Positions 25,212 through 33,883 of a DNA stretch of 64,000 nucleotides are shown here, piece by piece. The notes under the pieces were generated by a model. It saw only the letters and a list, made by a program, of their open reading frames with translations, ran no database searches and was not told the DNA's origin. Source of the stretch: G965212005 sp965212005 (GTDB lineage Bacteria > Pseudomonadota > Gammaproteobacteria > Porifericomitales > Porifericomitaceae); the NCBI GenBank assembly GCA_965212005.1, contig OZ243038.1, positions 1,488,001-1,552,000 on the forward strand. The letters run 5' to 3'. A program made the position numbers and the translations under genes. How positions within the stretch are numbered: the first letter of the stretch is position 1; each line of letters opens with the position of its first letter.

Positions 25212-26435
25212 CTATTCATCACTTTGAATCGCAGTGGCATAGACGGTAATATCTGCCGCGCTCATACCCAGTTGACGTGCCGTGTTTTGCCACCCTTTCA
25301 GGGCAGCAGAAACTTCGACTATGATGGCTTCGGCACGGTCTTCTTTCAACGCGAAAAATGGCGCCGCTCTGCGGGCGATATCCAGGTCCGCATCCGGCCC
25401 CTCTTCTGATATCCAAGTGATTAGCTCACGCGCCTTCTCCATCAAGGGCACGGGATTCAGATCATAGGCCGGTGACAGCCGCCATTGGTTGTCCTTGTCA
25501 TACAGGAAGCCATGATTGCGTAAATGATCGTCGAGGTTGCCGACCAGTACACAAAAAACGATCCGCCGCCAGAGTTCGTGTAAATCCGCCGTTGGCTCGC
25601 TTGAGTACATGCGTATACATTCGGCAATGTCGGTATAGGCCGCCTCGTCTCCGTCATTGAGACCCAACAAGCTCATGGCCGACAAAAAGGGAATGCGTTG
25701 CCCGTCTCGCCGGTCAAAGCGCGTGATCAAGGCCACTGGCCGACCGGCCACGTCCTGCAACCTCGCTGCAGAGGCATTTAATCCTGCCTTGGTGGCGAGC
25801 TTCATTGCCAGCACTTCGCCGTGCGGGATGCTGCGATCATCATCCGGCTTGGGGAACTTGGCGATGGCCAGTGTGCCATCATTGTCCACTACGGCTGATT
25901 TCGGGCGCGCACCACCAAGCGGCGAGCCTTCATTCAAAAGCAGCTTTAAATCTTCCGCTGTTTCCGTATTGCTCTGAACGGCATCGGCGGCATTCATAAG
26001 TGCCGATAGCCGGATCAGCGGCGGGACACGATAATGCCCAATATCATGATCGAAGCTGGCTTCATTCTCGCGCTTATAATGCAATGCGCCAATTCGGGTT
26101 TGGTCCGTGATCGCCAACAGGTAGTCGATTTCTGACAGGGTGCGATTTTCACCGGTTTTGCGAAAGACGCGTTTGATCAGTTTCCGCCCCCAACGATCAG
26201 GCGCAGTATCTCGCAATGCTCCCGGGAGCGCTGACTTGTCAAACATAGTGTATATCTGGCCGCCGTTCAGGGGCAGATTGGCCGGATCGAGGGAAAACGC
26301 GTCCGGGTTGTTTAGCCATTCATCCGCGTATTCAAAAACTGAGCTCTGGCCGTGGCGCTTTGCGACATAACGACACCGGCCGACCCAGTGCGTCTTACCG
26401 GCGTGGTCGATGTGGATTTCGATGGTGTCCGTCAT
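25212..26435 (-). CDS. hipA: HipA-type serine/threonine kinase toxin
   Basis: This 407-residue HipA-family protein has the N-terminal HipA domain (HWVGRCRYVAKRHGQ through PLNGGQIYTMFDKSALPGAL). The glycine-rich SPLGGARPKSAVV loop follows, then the kinase core with GNLDDHLRNHGFLYD (catalytic Asp region) and LSPAYDLNPVP (metal-binding DLN). HipA of E. coli phosphorylates glutamyl-tRNA synthetase and causes growth arrest; the target here is unknown. The ATG overlaps the hipB stop by 4 bp, so the pair is translationally coupled. No lesion is visible. Confidence 0.93.
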   Translation of the reverse strand: MTDTIEIHIDHAGKTHWVGRCRYVAKRHGQSSVFEYADEWLNNPDAFSLDPANLPLNGGQIYTMFDKSALPGALRDTAPDRWGRKLIKRVFRKTGENRTLSEIDYLLAITDQTRIGALHYKRENEASFDHDIGHYRVPPLIRLSALMNAADAVQSNTETAEDLKLLLNEGSPLGGARPKSAVVDNDGTLAIAKFPKPDDDRSIPHGEVLAMKLATKAGLNASAARLQDVAGRPVALITRFDRRDGQRIPFLSAMSLLGLNDGDEAAYTDIAECIRMYSSEPTADLHELWRRIVFCVLVGNLDDHLRNHGFLYDKDNQWRLSPAYDLNPVPLMEKARELITWISEEGPDADLDIARRAAPFFALKEDRAEAIIVEVSAALKGWQNTARQLGMSAADITVYATAIQSDE

Positions 26436-26767
26436 GATCGTGCTCTCTTGCCACTACGTGGCTGTATTTTTTTAGGCAATCGATCTTCGTCGATATCCAG
26501 CCCCAAGGTATCGGTACCACGATCAGCCACGTTTCCAAGACCTTCTACCAAGCCGAGAATAGAGAGCACCGTCGCATAGATACCCATGGATACCGACGGA
26601 TCGCCTTTTTCCACCTTGTAGAGCGTACCCCGACTGATGAATGCGCGCTCAGCCATCGAAACTGTCGAAATACGACGTTTTTTACGCGCAACAGCAATAT
26701 CCTCACCCAGCTTGATGAGGGCCTGCCGGGCCGCTCTCGGGAGCGCATTGGTTGCTTGTGTTTTCAC
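26432..26767 (-). CDS. hipB: HipB-like HTH antitoxin
   Basis: This 111-residue Xre-family DNA-binding protein has its HTH at about 20-60 (LGEDIAVARKKRRISTVSMA, then ISRGTLYKVEKGDPSVS). The basic tail (KKIQPRSGKRARS) is longer than in E. coli HipB. It stands first in the operon and should bind HipA and repress the operon. Two 14-bp perfect inverted repeats immediately upstream are the probable operators. Confidence 0.9.
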   Translation of the reverse strand: MKTQATNALPRAARQALIKLGEDIAVARKKRRISTVSMAERAFISRGTLYKVEKGDPSVSMGIYATVLSILGLVEGLGNVADRGTDTLGLDIDEDRLPKKIQPRSGKRARS

Positions 26768-26768
26768 A

Positions 26769-26826
26769 ATAATGTCTTATATATTGATCTATAATAGTAT
26801 TATTTGCCTATAATATAAGACATTAT
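26769..26826 (-). promoter_or_regulatory. hipBA operator: paired 14-bp inverted repeats
   Basis: ATAATGTCTTATAT (26769-26782) and its exact reverse complement (26813-26826) flank 30 bp of AT-rich sequence directly upstream of the hipB start. Such a pair suits cooperative HipB binding over the promoter. No other strong palindrome is in this intergenic region. Confidence 0.7.
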
Positions 26827-26873
26827 GGTCTATGAGACCTACTATATCCAGACCTTTACACAATTGGCCGGTA

Positions 26874-27142
26874 TCAGGATGTTTGCCGCTCCGACTGCCC
26901 TTGGGGAACGCACTCTTCCATAAAGTCGTCACTCACACGATCTTCAGAAAGAAGCTATCCCAGACACGATCTAGCAGGGATAACACGCGGCCTTTTCCCA
27001 CAACACGGACAGTCACTTGTTTTACTTCATGAGGAAAACACGTATCGGCTGGCAAACTGACAATTTGCTCGCCATCGTGACTTGCAATAAACCCTATGGG
27101 CATACAATGTGACCTTTCCCCCGAAAATGTAGCCAGTGTCAA
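26874..27142 (-). pseudogene. VapB/VagC-type antitoxin, frameshifted
   Basis: The frame starting at 27142 (SHCMPIGFIASHDGEQIVSL, then ADTCFPHEVKQVTVRVVGKG) has the AbrB-like DNA-binding pattern and the antitoxin tail RVWDSFFL. It then runs into a stop near 26933. Shifting by one base near the TTTCTGAAG stretch restores the usual ending SEDRVSDDFMEECVPQGQ to a stop at 26874. The position is close to hipBA, but no VapC-type PIN toxin follows, so it is an orphan and probably inactive. Confidence 0.6.
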
Positions 27143-27183
27143 AGAGACTTTTCCGATAGAATCGACCGTATGGAGGTCTCAAA

Positions 27184-27645
27184 ATAAAAGGCAAGCGTTA
27201 CAGGGAAGAACCGATCATTGGTATTTTGAAGGAGCATGAAGCTGGCATGCCGATGCAGAACGTGATCCGTAAGCACGGCATAGCCAACGGCACGCTGTAT
27301 CGATGGAAAGCGAAGTAGGGTGGCATGGAGGTCTAGCAAGCAAAGCGATTGCGGGCGCTTGAGGCGGAAAATGCGAAGTTGAAGCGATTGTTGGCCGATA
27401 CGTTGCTGGAAAAGACCGCACTGGAGGACGTACTCGGAAAAAAATGGTGAGGCCGACGCAGCGACGCGGCGCCGTCGTGTATAGGCAGTCGGCCTATCGC
27501 ATGCGTCAACGCAGGGTGTGCCGGCTGGCACTACTCAGCCGCAAAGCGGCTGCCTGCCAGGCCATTCCACACAATGACGGCGCACTAAAAGAGCGGCTCA
27601 AGGAACTGGCCGAGCGCTACCCGCGATACGGGGAGCTGCCGACCG
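27184..27645 (+). mobile_element. Truncated, decayed IS3-family element
   Basis: orfA can be read from 27184 (KGKRYREEPIIGILKEHEAG), with its start codon degraded to ATA after a good GGAGG. It has TAG stops at 27316 and 27334 and ends at 27450. An A7 run before that end is the usual IS3-type slippery site. orfB follows in the next frame (MVRPTQRRGAVVYRQSAYRM...) and stops being recognisable at about 27645 after KERLKELAERYPRYG, before the DDE domain. The right part is missing and the remnant abuts the rsmD stop, marking the island edge. Confidence 0.8.
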
Positions 27646-27661
27646 CGCCCGCCGCGGCGAA

Positions 27662-28288
27662 TCAGGACGGCAAGTACTGTAACAGGAAAAAATGCACGCG
27701 GCCGGCGCGGCTGTGCCGGAATACGCGCAGCGAGGCACTGGGCGGGGCGCCGGATGTAAGATGTTCCAGGTACAGCAGTCCACCGGCAGTGAGCCGGGGC
27801 GGGTCGGCGCTGAGCAACCGACAGCAATCGCGCAGCAGCTGCGCTTGCCTATACGGAGGATCCAGGAAGACGATATCGAACCGCTGCCGGCAGCGGCGCA
27901 ACCATTGCCGCGCCTCAGCCTCCACCACGCGCAGCGGGCATTCCAGTCCTTCCGGCTGCCCAGGCTGCTGGAGCGAGCCCGCCGCATTCAGCTGCTTTGC
28001 CTGGCGGCGCAGGTTGCGGCACAGCGCCGGGTCCTGTTCCACCAGGGTGGCGCTGGCGGCCCCCCTGGAGACGGCTTCAAATCCCAAAACACCGCTGCCG
28101 GCACACAGATCCAGGCAGGCCGCGCCCGAGACGCGGGATTGCAGCCAGTTGAATACGGTCTCCCGGACGCGGTCCGGAGTAGGGCGCAGCGCTGCGCTGT
28201 CACGGGCTTGGGCAGCGGGTACCGGCAAGCGCCGGCCGCCCCATCGCCCGCCGATAATCCGAAGTCCCCCGGGCCGAACTGGAATCAT
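27662..28288 (-). CDS. rsmD: RsmD, 16S rRNA (guanine966-N2)-methyltransferase
   Basis: This 208-residue Rossmann-fold methyltransferase starts with LRIIGGRWGGRRLPVP and the LRPTPDRVRETVFNWL signature. The SAM-binding motif is LDLCAGSGVLGFEAVSRG and the catalytic motif is FLDPPY. It methylates G966 in helix 31 of 16S rRNA. Here it is followed by an IS3 remnant 17 bp after its stop. In many gammaproteobacteria rsmD lies beside the M16 peptidase and ftsYEX genes, as it does here apart from ftsY. Confidence 0.95.
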   Translation of the reverse strand: MIPVRPGGLRIIGGRWGGRRLPVPAAQARDSAALRPTPDRVRETVFNWLQSRVSGAACLDLCAGSGVLGFEAVSRGAASATLVEQDPALCRNLRRQAKQLNAAGSLQQPGQPEGLECPLRVVEAEARQWLRRCRQRFDIVFLDPPYRQAQLLRDCCRLLSADPPRLTAGGLLYLEHLTSGAPPSASLRVFRHSRAGRVHFFLLQYLPS

Positions 28289-28650
28289 ATTTTAGCGGAG
28301 ATGCGCGAACGGAAAATGTACTGATTCTCCATTGAAGATCGGATCGTTATACACTTTCCCTTTCCTCAAGTTATCGTGGCCCCTGGTAATCATTACCGGC
28401 GGTCACACTATTAGCGTCCAGCCAGTTGGTGTTGAGCTTGCTCGACGTCTGCCGGCTAAAGAGAGAGGAAGGCGGGGGCATTGCTACCCGTTACCCCGAG
28501 CATGATTATCGTCTACCGTTTCAACCCCTGCCGGATTCGCTCAGGGCCCTGAATGAACCGAGCAGGACCGGACCGTCACCGGGTAACGCTCACGCCTGCC
28601 GGTACGGCACCTCGGACTGCGCGGCGCTCGCTATCGGTATGCCCCGCGAG
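28289..28650. other. Gene-free stretch between rsmD and M16 peptidase gene
   Basis: The 362 bp hold no supported gene, RNA or clear promoter. It lies between two minus-strand genes and would be the 3' region of the peptidase operon and the 5' region of rsmD. Confidence 0.4.
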
Positions 28651-30042
28651 TCAGGGAGCCGAGCTTCCAATGGTGTCGGGCTGATCGGTTTCCGCGCTCT
28701 GCTCGGGCGGCTGACCAACCAGCACGGCCACCAGGCGGTCCGGGTGGATCCAGCGGCGGAAGGCGGTGCGTACCTGCTCGGCGCTGATGGCTTCAATGCG
28801 CTCGTTATAGGAGTCCAGGTAATCGGGCGGCAGGCCATGACGGCCCAGCCAAGAGAGGTAGTCCAACAGTTTTTTGTTGCTGTCGATTTGCAGCGGCAGG
28901 CGGCCAACCAGGTGCAGGCGCGCCTGTTCCATCTCATCCGCGCCAGGTCCCTCACTGATGTACTGTCTCAGCAGCTCGCGCAGCAGGGTCAGGGCTTCCG
29001 GAGCCTGGTCGCTGCGAGTCTGCATGCCGATGACAAAAGGCCCACGCTCGCGCAGTGGGTTAAAGTAACTATAGATAGAGTACGCCAGTCCGCGCTGTTC
29101 ACGGATGCCCGCAAACAGTCGGCTCACCATGCCGCCTCCCAGGATGTAATTGCCCACGTGCAGGGACAGACGATCCTCGTCGCTGACGCGCACGCCCGGT
29201 TGGCCCAACCGGATGTGAGTCTGGCTGGATGGGTGCGCCTGCAAGCTTTCCTGCGCCTGCTTCAAGTCAGCCACCGCGGGCAGCGGGTCGGGCACAGTGC
29301 CCGCCGGCAACTCGGCAAACAAGCTCTCAGCCAACTCCTGCGCCTGCGCACGGTCCAGGTCACCGACCACGGTCAGCACGGCGTTTGAGGTCACGTAGTA
29401 GCGCCGATGAAATGCGACCAGCTGCGCGCGCTCGATCGATTCCACGGCAGCGGCCTCACCGTTTACCGGCGAGGCATAAGGATGATCCCCGTACACGGCG
29501 CGGTAGAAGGCAAGCTGCGCCAACGTGCCGGGGGACTGTCTGCGCGCCTGGATCCCAATCAGCATGCGCCGGCGCTCCCGCTCCAGCGCCTGCGCCGGAA
29601 AGTCCGGACGGCTCAGGATGCGTATCAGATTCTCCACCACCGGCTGCAGCTGATCGGTCTGGCTGACGCTGCGCAGGCTCAGGCGGGCGCTGTCCTGGTC
29701 AACGCCGGCGGTAAAGATGGCGCCCCGGTTCTCGAATTCCCGGGCGATCTGGTCCGCGTTCATGCCGCCGGCACCCTGATCGAGCAGGCGGCTGCACAAT
29801 GCAGCGGTCCCCGGGAGCACTCCGTCGCGGGCACTGCCGGCATCGAAACTGATCTGCAGATCAACGATGGGTTGCTCGCGGGCCGGCACGAAATACACGG
29901 GCACGCCCTGCCGGGTCTGCCAGTGCTGCACCTGCGGCGTAGCCTGTGCCACCGGACCGGCACAGAGCAGCCATAGCAGGCAGGCCGCCCCGGCAAGCCG
30001 ACGTCCCCGCCGCAGTGTGGCACGGCTCGCCGCGGCCTTCAC
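28651..30042 (-). CDS. M16 peptidase family, non-catalytic partner
   Basis: This insulinase-type (M16) protein lacks the HxxEH zinc motif; the matching place reads DAGSARDGVLPGTAAL. It is therefore probably the structural partner of the catalytic M16 protein encoded upstream, as in other two-gene M16 operons. The C-terminal half-domain is intact (GGGMVSRLFAGIREQRGLAY). The GTG at 30042 places a signal peptide (RLAGAACLLWLLCAGPVAQA) at the very front; the frame is open to ATG 30141 and GTG 30219, so the start is uncertain. The protein is likely periplasmic. Confidence 0.82.
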   Translation of the reverse strand: MKAAASRATLRRGRRLAGAACLLWLLCAGPVAQATPQVQHWQTRQGVPVYFVPAREQPIVDLQISFDAGSARDGVLPGTAALCSRLLDQGAGGMNADQIAREFENRGAIFTAGVDQDSARLSLRSVSQTDQLQPVVENLIRILSRPDFPAQALERERRRMLIGIQARRQSPGTLAQLAFYRAVYGDHPYASPVNGEAAAVESIERAQLVAFHRRYYVTSNAVLTVVGDLDRAQAQELAESLFAELPAGTVPDPLPAVADLKQAQESLQAHPSSQTHIRLGQPGVRVSDEDRLSLHVGNYILGGGMVSRLFAGIREQRGLAYSIYSYFNPLRERGPFVIGMQTRSDQAPEALTLLRELLRQYISEGPGADEMEQARLHLVGRLPLQIDSNKKLLDYLSWLGRHGLPPDYLDSYNERIEAISAEQVRTAFRRWIHPDRLVAVLVGQPPEQSAETDQPDTIGSSAP

Positions 30043-30241
30043 GATGACGTTGCTTTTCCCGCTACGCAAGGCTCCAAAATAGTTCGTTTTCAGCGCCGTT
30101 CGCACGCGGGCAACGCCGCGCCGGCGGATGCCCGGCGTCATGCTTGCGCGACCTTCATCAAAGTCCCTTCTTTGACCGGGGCCGCGGCGAGGAAACGGCG
30201 CAAAGACGCAATGCGGCACGCCTTATAGGCCTTCCGTCCCA

Positions 30242-31705
30242 TCAATGTACCCGGCCCGGTCCGCCAGGTGGGGGCGACCGCGGCGGTCGAGTGCCTTCCG
30301 GGATCGGCTGCGGGATCAGTTCCGCCACCGTCAACCGCTCGTCCACCAGGTATTTACGGGCCACCTCGCGTACCTGCTCGGCGCTAATCCGTTCCAGGCG
30401 CTCCGGGTACTCATCGAGCAAGCGCCACGACAGCCCTATGCTTTCCAGGGTGCCAATCAGCAGTGCCTGTCCGAAGATCGAGTCGCGCTGGAAGATCTCG
30501 GCTGCGATCATCTGGTTCTTGGCTCTTTGCAACTCTTCTGCATCCAGCAATTCCGTGCGCATCTGTTCCAACTCTGCCCGTAACGCCTGCTCGAGTTCGG
30601 CAACCGTTTTTCCCTCTGCCGGGACGGCGCTGAAAATGCACAGCGTGTCCAAACGGGAAGCCGCCCGGTAGGAAGAGTTCACGGAACTGGCCACCTGCTG
30701 CCCCCGCACCAGGTGGCTTTGCAGGCGCGAACTGCTGCCGCCGTCCAAAACGTAGAGCAATACCGCGAGTGCGTCGGGTTCCCAGCGTGCTACTGTTTCA
30801 TCGCGTTCGGCGGAAACCTGCGAAGGGAACGGGTAGGCCATCAGCAAAAACGGCAGCTGCGCCGGGCGCCGGACTTTCAGGCGCCGGGTATCATTCTGCC
30901 TGGGCGTGGCGTTGGCGCCGGAATCTTCGGCGGCAGCTTCCGGTACGGACGCTGCCGGGATGTGGTCAAAGTATTGTTCCACCCACTGCCGCACCTGTGC
31001 CGGGTCCACGTCTCCGGCGATCACCAACGTGGCGTTGTTCGGCGCGTACCAGCGGCGGTACCACTCCCTCAGATCCTGCGCCTGCATGCTTTCGAGATCG
31101 CTCATCCAGCCAACGGTAGGGTGGCGGTAGGGACTGTCTGCAAAAGCGCTACTGATAAGCTGCTCATAGGTATAGGACTGCGGGTTATCCTCGACCCGCA
31201 GGCGGCGTTCTTCCTTGATCACCTCGATCTCTTTGAGGAATTTCTGTTCAGACACTTCGACGTTAACCATGCGATCGGCTTCAAGCTCCAGGCTCACCGG
31301 CAGGCGGGAGCGTTCCAGTTTTTGGAAATACACCGTGTAGTCCTTGCTGGTAAAGGCGTTATCCTCGCCTCCGTTGATGGAGATGATGCGCGAAAATTCA
31401 TTTCCCGGGTAGCGCGGCGTGCCCTTGAACATCATGTGCTCGAGCGCGTGGGAGATGCCGGTAACGCCGGGACGTTCGTAGCTGGCACCGATCCGGTACC
31501 AGAGTTGGGAGACCACCACCGGGGCGCGCCGATCTTCCTTGACGATGAGCTTCATGCCGTTTTTCAGCGTATATTCACTGACACTGGCCTGATACACGGC
31601 GGCGGCAAAGGCAAGGCCGCTGCCGCAGGCAGCCCACAGGATCACACCGGGAAAGACGAGGCCTGGTATCCGTCGCTTCAGGAGGTTGAAGGCATACAGA
31701 CTCAT
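30242..31705 (-). CDS. M16 zinc peptidase, catalytic subunit
   Basis: This 487-residue M16 metallopeptidase has the inverted zinc motif HxxEH in GISHALEHMMFKGT and the distal glutamate region (EIEVIKEERRLRVEDNP). An N-terminal signal (LVFPGVILWAACGSGLAFAA) suggests export to the periplasm. The second copy of the fold (SSSRLQSHLVRGQQVASSVN) closes the chamber. It is the first gene of the pair, with the non-catalytic partner just downstream. The physiological substrate is unknown. Confidence 0.88.
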   Translation of the reverse strand: MSLYAFNLLKRRIPGLVFPGVILWAACGSGLAFAAAVYQASVSEYTLKNGMKLIVKEDRRAPVVVSQLWYRIGASYERPGVTGISHALEHMMFKGTPRYPGNEFSRIISINGGEDNAFTSKDYTVYFQKLERSRLPVSLELEADRMVNVEVSEQKFLKEIEVIKEERRLRVEDNPQSYTYEQLISSAFADSPYRHPTVGWMSDLESMQAQDLREWYRRWYAPNNATLVIAGDVDPAQVRQWVEQYFDHIPAASVPEAAAEDSGANATPRQNDTRRLKVRRPAQLPFLLMAYPFPSQVSAERDETVARWEPDALAVLLYVLDGGSSSRLQSHLVRGQQVASSVNSSYRAASRLDTLCIFSAVPAEGKTVAELEQALRAELEQMRTELLDAEELQRAKNQMIAAEIFQRDSIFGQALLIGTLESIGLSWRLLDEYPERLERISAEQVREVARKYLVDERLTVAELIPQPIPEGTRPPRSPPPGGPGRVH

Positions 31706-32052
31706 GGACGCATGGTATCATCATCATCCTTCTTATGTACAAAGCTTTCCGTGCCGCGATGGGTTCGATAACGGGCCGTCATTGCCCCTGACTGAGTGAT
31801 GCCCGACAAATTGACCGGCCCTTCCGCGTACCCCGGACCCAGCCGCGAAACGCCGATTGACTGGCGGGTAACGGTGCGGGAAAGTCCGGGCCGGACCCGG
31901 CGACCTGCGCGGCACTTTGCACCGGGCTACGGCGAGCAGCAGAGGCCGGCAAGCCGGCGCTGTCCGGGGAGAGTGCTACCGGCGGCGCACGCCGATGGGC
32001 AGTCCTTTAGGCCCTGGGATATTTTGGCCGGGATAGTACCAGAGAATGCACC
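31706..32052. other. Divergent intergenic region where ftsY would be expected
   Basis: The 347 bp separate the minus-strand M16 operon from ftsE. In related gammaproteobacteria ftsY usually lies directly before ftsE, but nothing here encodes an SRP GTPase. The only plus-strand frame (31796-32056) is low-complexity Arg/Pro-rich and I do not call it. Promoters for both directions must lie here but none is clear. Confidence 0.5.
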
Positions 32053-32721
32053 GTGATCCACCTGGAGAACGTTTCCAAAACCTATCCGGGCAACACCGAG
32101 GCGCTGAAACGGCTGTCGATGCATCTGCCCGCCGGTTCGATGAATTTCCTGACTGGCCGTTCCGGGGCCGGCAAGACCACGCTGTTGCGCTTGATTGCCC
32201 TCATTGAACGTCCTTCTAAAGGACAGATTTTTGTCTACGGCATGAACCTGAACCGGCTTCGGGAACGACAGGCGGCCTTGTACCGGCGCCGGATCGGTGT
32301 CGTCTTTCAGGATCACCATCTGCTTGCAGACCATACGATTTTCGACAACGTCGCATTGCCTCTTATCATCGCGGGCCGGCGTTACCAGGAGATCCGCAAG
32401 CGCGTGCGCGCCGCCTTGAACAAGGTGGGGCTGGCCGGCAAAGAGCCACTCTATCCGGCGGCGCTGTCCGGCGGAGAGCAGCAACGGGCAGGGATCGCCC
32501 GGGCCGTGGTGCATCGCCCGGGGCTGCTGCTGGCGGATGAGCCTACCGGCAACCTGGACGCGGGGCTTTCCCGGGAAATCATGCAGCTGTTCTGGCAGTT
32601 CAACCAGGTAGGGCTGACGGTATTGATTGCCACTCACGATCAGGAAGCTCCGCGGCGCATCCAGGGCAGCGTGCTAACTCTGGACCATGGGAGACTGCGG
32701 GCCACCGGCCTTGCGCGCTGA
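32053..32721 (+). CDS. ftsE: FtsE, cell-division ABC ATPase
   Basis: This 222-residue ABC ATPase has Walker A GRSGAGKTTLL, signature LSGGEQQRAGIARA, Walker B LLLADEPTGNLD and switch His in ATHDQEA. With FtsX it forms the division-site complex that activates periplasmic amidases through EnvC or similar partners. The start is GTG 32053. Its last base is shared with the ATG of ftsX, so the two are tightly coupled. Confidence 0.96.
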   Translation: MIHLENVSKTYPGNTEALKRLSMHLPAGSMNFLTGRSGAGKTTLLRLIALIERPSKGQIFVYGMNLNRLRERQAALYRRRIGVVFQDHHLLADHTIFDNVALPLIIAGRRYQEIRKRVRAALNKVGLAGKEPLYPAALSGGEQQRAGIARAVVHRPGLLLADEPTGNLDAGLSREIMQLFWQFNQVGLTVLIATHDQEAPRRIQGSVLTLDHGRLRATGLAR

Positions 32722-33686
32722 TGGCCGCCCGCCGATCAGCCACCCGCTCGACGCAAGGCAAGCCGACCCGGCACCTGCTGCAAGGGTGGATGCTTCAACA
32801 CCAGCGTGCCCTGCACCACAGCCTGAAGCAATTGCTGCGCACGCCCTTCAGCAGCTTGTTGACGATCCTGGTCATTGGCTTTTCCCTGGCGCTGCCGACC
32901 GGGTTTCTGCTCGCACTGTACACATTAGAGGAGGTGTTCACCGGCTGGACCGATTCCTTCGAGATTAGCATCTTCCTAAAGACCGAGATCGATGATCAGC
33001 GCGGTTCCGCACTGGCCGAACAACTGCGCCAGCATACGCAGGTTTCCAAGCTGCGCTTCATCGATAAGGAGGAGGCATTCGAGGAGTTTCAGCGCTTGTC
33101 CGGCTTTCCGGAGGCGGTAGACGCGCTGGAACGGAACCCGTTGCCGGGGATCATCCTGCTGCATCTGCGCCCCGACGCGGACCGTGCGGCACGGGATGCA
33201 CTGATCGAACGCCTGGGCAAGCTGCCGGAGGTGGACCGGGCGCGCCTGGATCACCACTGGGCCTTGCGCCTGAGCAGCATTACTGAACTGCTGCGCCGCA
33301 TTGTGTCGATCCTGGCTGTGGTGTTCTTCTTCGCCGTTCCGCTGATTATTGGCAACACGGTGCGCCTGGGCATCCTCAACAAACGGGAAGTGATCCGGAT
33401 CTACCGCCTGTTCGGTGCCTCCTCCGCCTTCATTTGCCGCCCCTTCCTCTATACGGGTCTATGCTTCGGCCTGGGTGGCGGCCTGGCCAGTTGTGGCATG
33501 CTGACCGGCGCATTGATATTGCTGCGCCCCCCGGTCACAGCGCTGGCGGAATCCTACAACAGCAGCTTTTACTTGCAGGGACTGACCTGGTCTCAGGCAG
33601 TCGCCCTGGTGGGAATTAGCATTTTCCTCAGCCTGGCCGGCGCCTGGTTCTCCGTAAACCGGCATATCCTGGCGCTCAAGATCTGA
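32721..33686 (+). CDS. ftsX: FtsX, cell-division ABC permease-like protein
   Basis: This 321-residue protein has four predicted membrane helices: one near 50-75 (PFSSLLTILVIGFSLALPTG) and three in the C-terminal half (IVSILAVVFFFAVPLIIGNT and two more). A periplasmic loop between the first and second carries the amidase-activator contact. RIYRLFGASSAFI is the typical coupling segment. It acts with FtsE at the septum. About 200 bp with a CIRCE element separate it from rpoH. Confidence 0.95.
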   Translation: MAARRSATRSTQGKPTRHLLQGWMLQHQRALHHSLKQLLRTPFSSLLTILVIGFSLALPTGFLLALYTLEEVFTGWTDSFEISIFLKTEIDDQRGSALAEQLRQHTQVSKLRFIDKEEAFEEFQRLSGFPEAVDALERNPLPGIILLHLRPDADRAARDALIERLGKLPEVDRARLDHHWALRLSSITELLRRIVSILAVVFFFAVPLIIGNTVRLGILNKREVIRIYRLFGASSAFICRPFLYTGLCFGLGGGLASCGMLTGALILLRPPVTALAESYNSSFYLQGLTWSQAVALVGISIFLSLAGAWFSVNRHILALKI

Positions 33687-33809
33687 GCGGGAGCGCCTCT
33701 GCCAGGACTAACCCCGCAGTGCGTCTCCTGGCGCCCCGAATGGCCGCCTGGCTTAGTTATTTGTTTGATAAATAACTATATTTTCAGGACAATGCGGATA
33801 GGAAAATCA

Positions 33810-33839
33810 TTGGCACTCTATGGCAGAGAGTGCTAAAAT
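33810..33839 (+). promoter_or_regulatory. CIRCE operator overlapping a sigma-70 promoter of rpoH
   Basis: TTGGCACTC-N9-GAGTGCTAA (33810-33836) matches the HrcA-binding CIRCE consensus TTAGCACTC-N9-GAGTGCTAA at 17 of 18 arm positions. It coincides with a promoter: TTGGCA at 33810-33815 and TAAAAT at 33834-33839, 18 bp apart. HrcA bound here would block RNA polymerase, placing the heat-shock sigma factor under the CIRCE/HrcA repressor. Confidence 0.85.
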
Positions 33840-33883
33840 AGCGTTACAGTGATGGAAACAGAGTGAACGGAAACGGAGTAATC

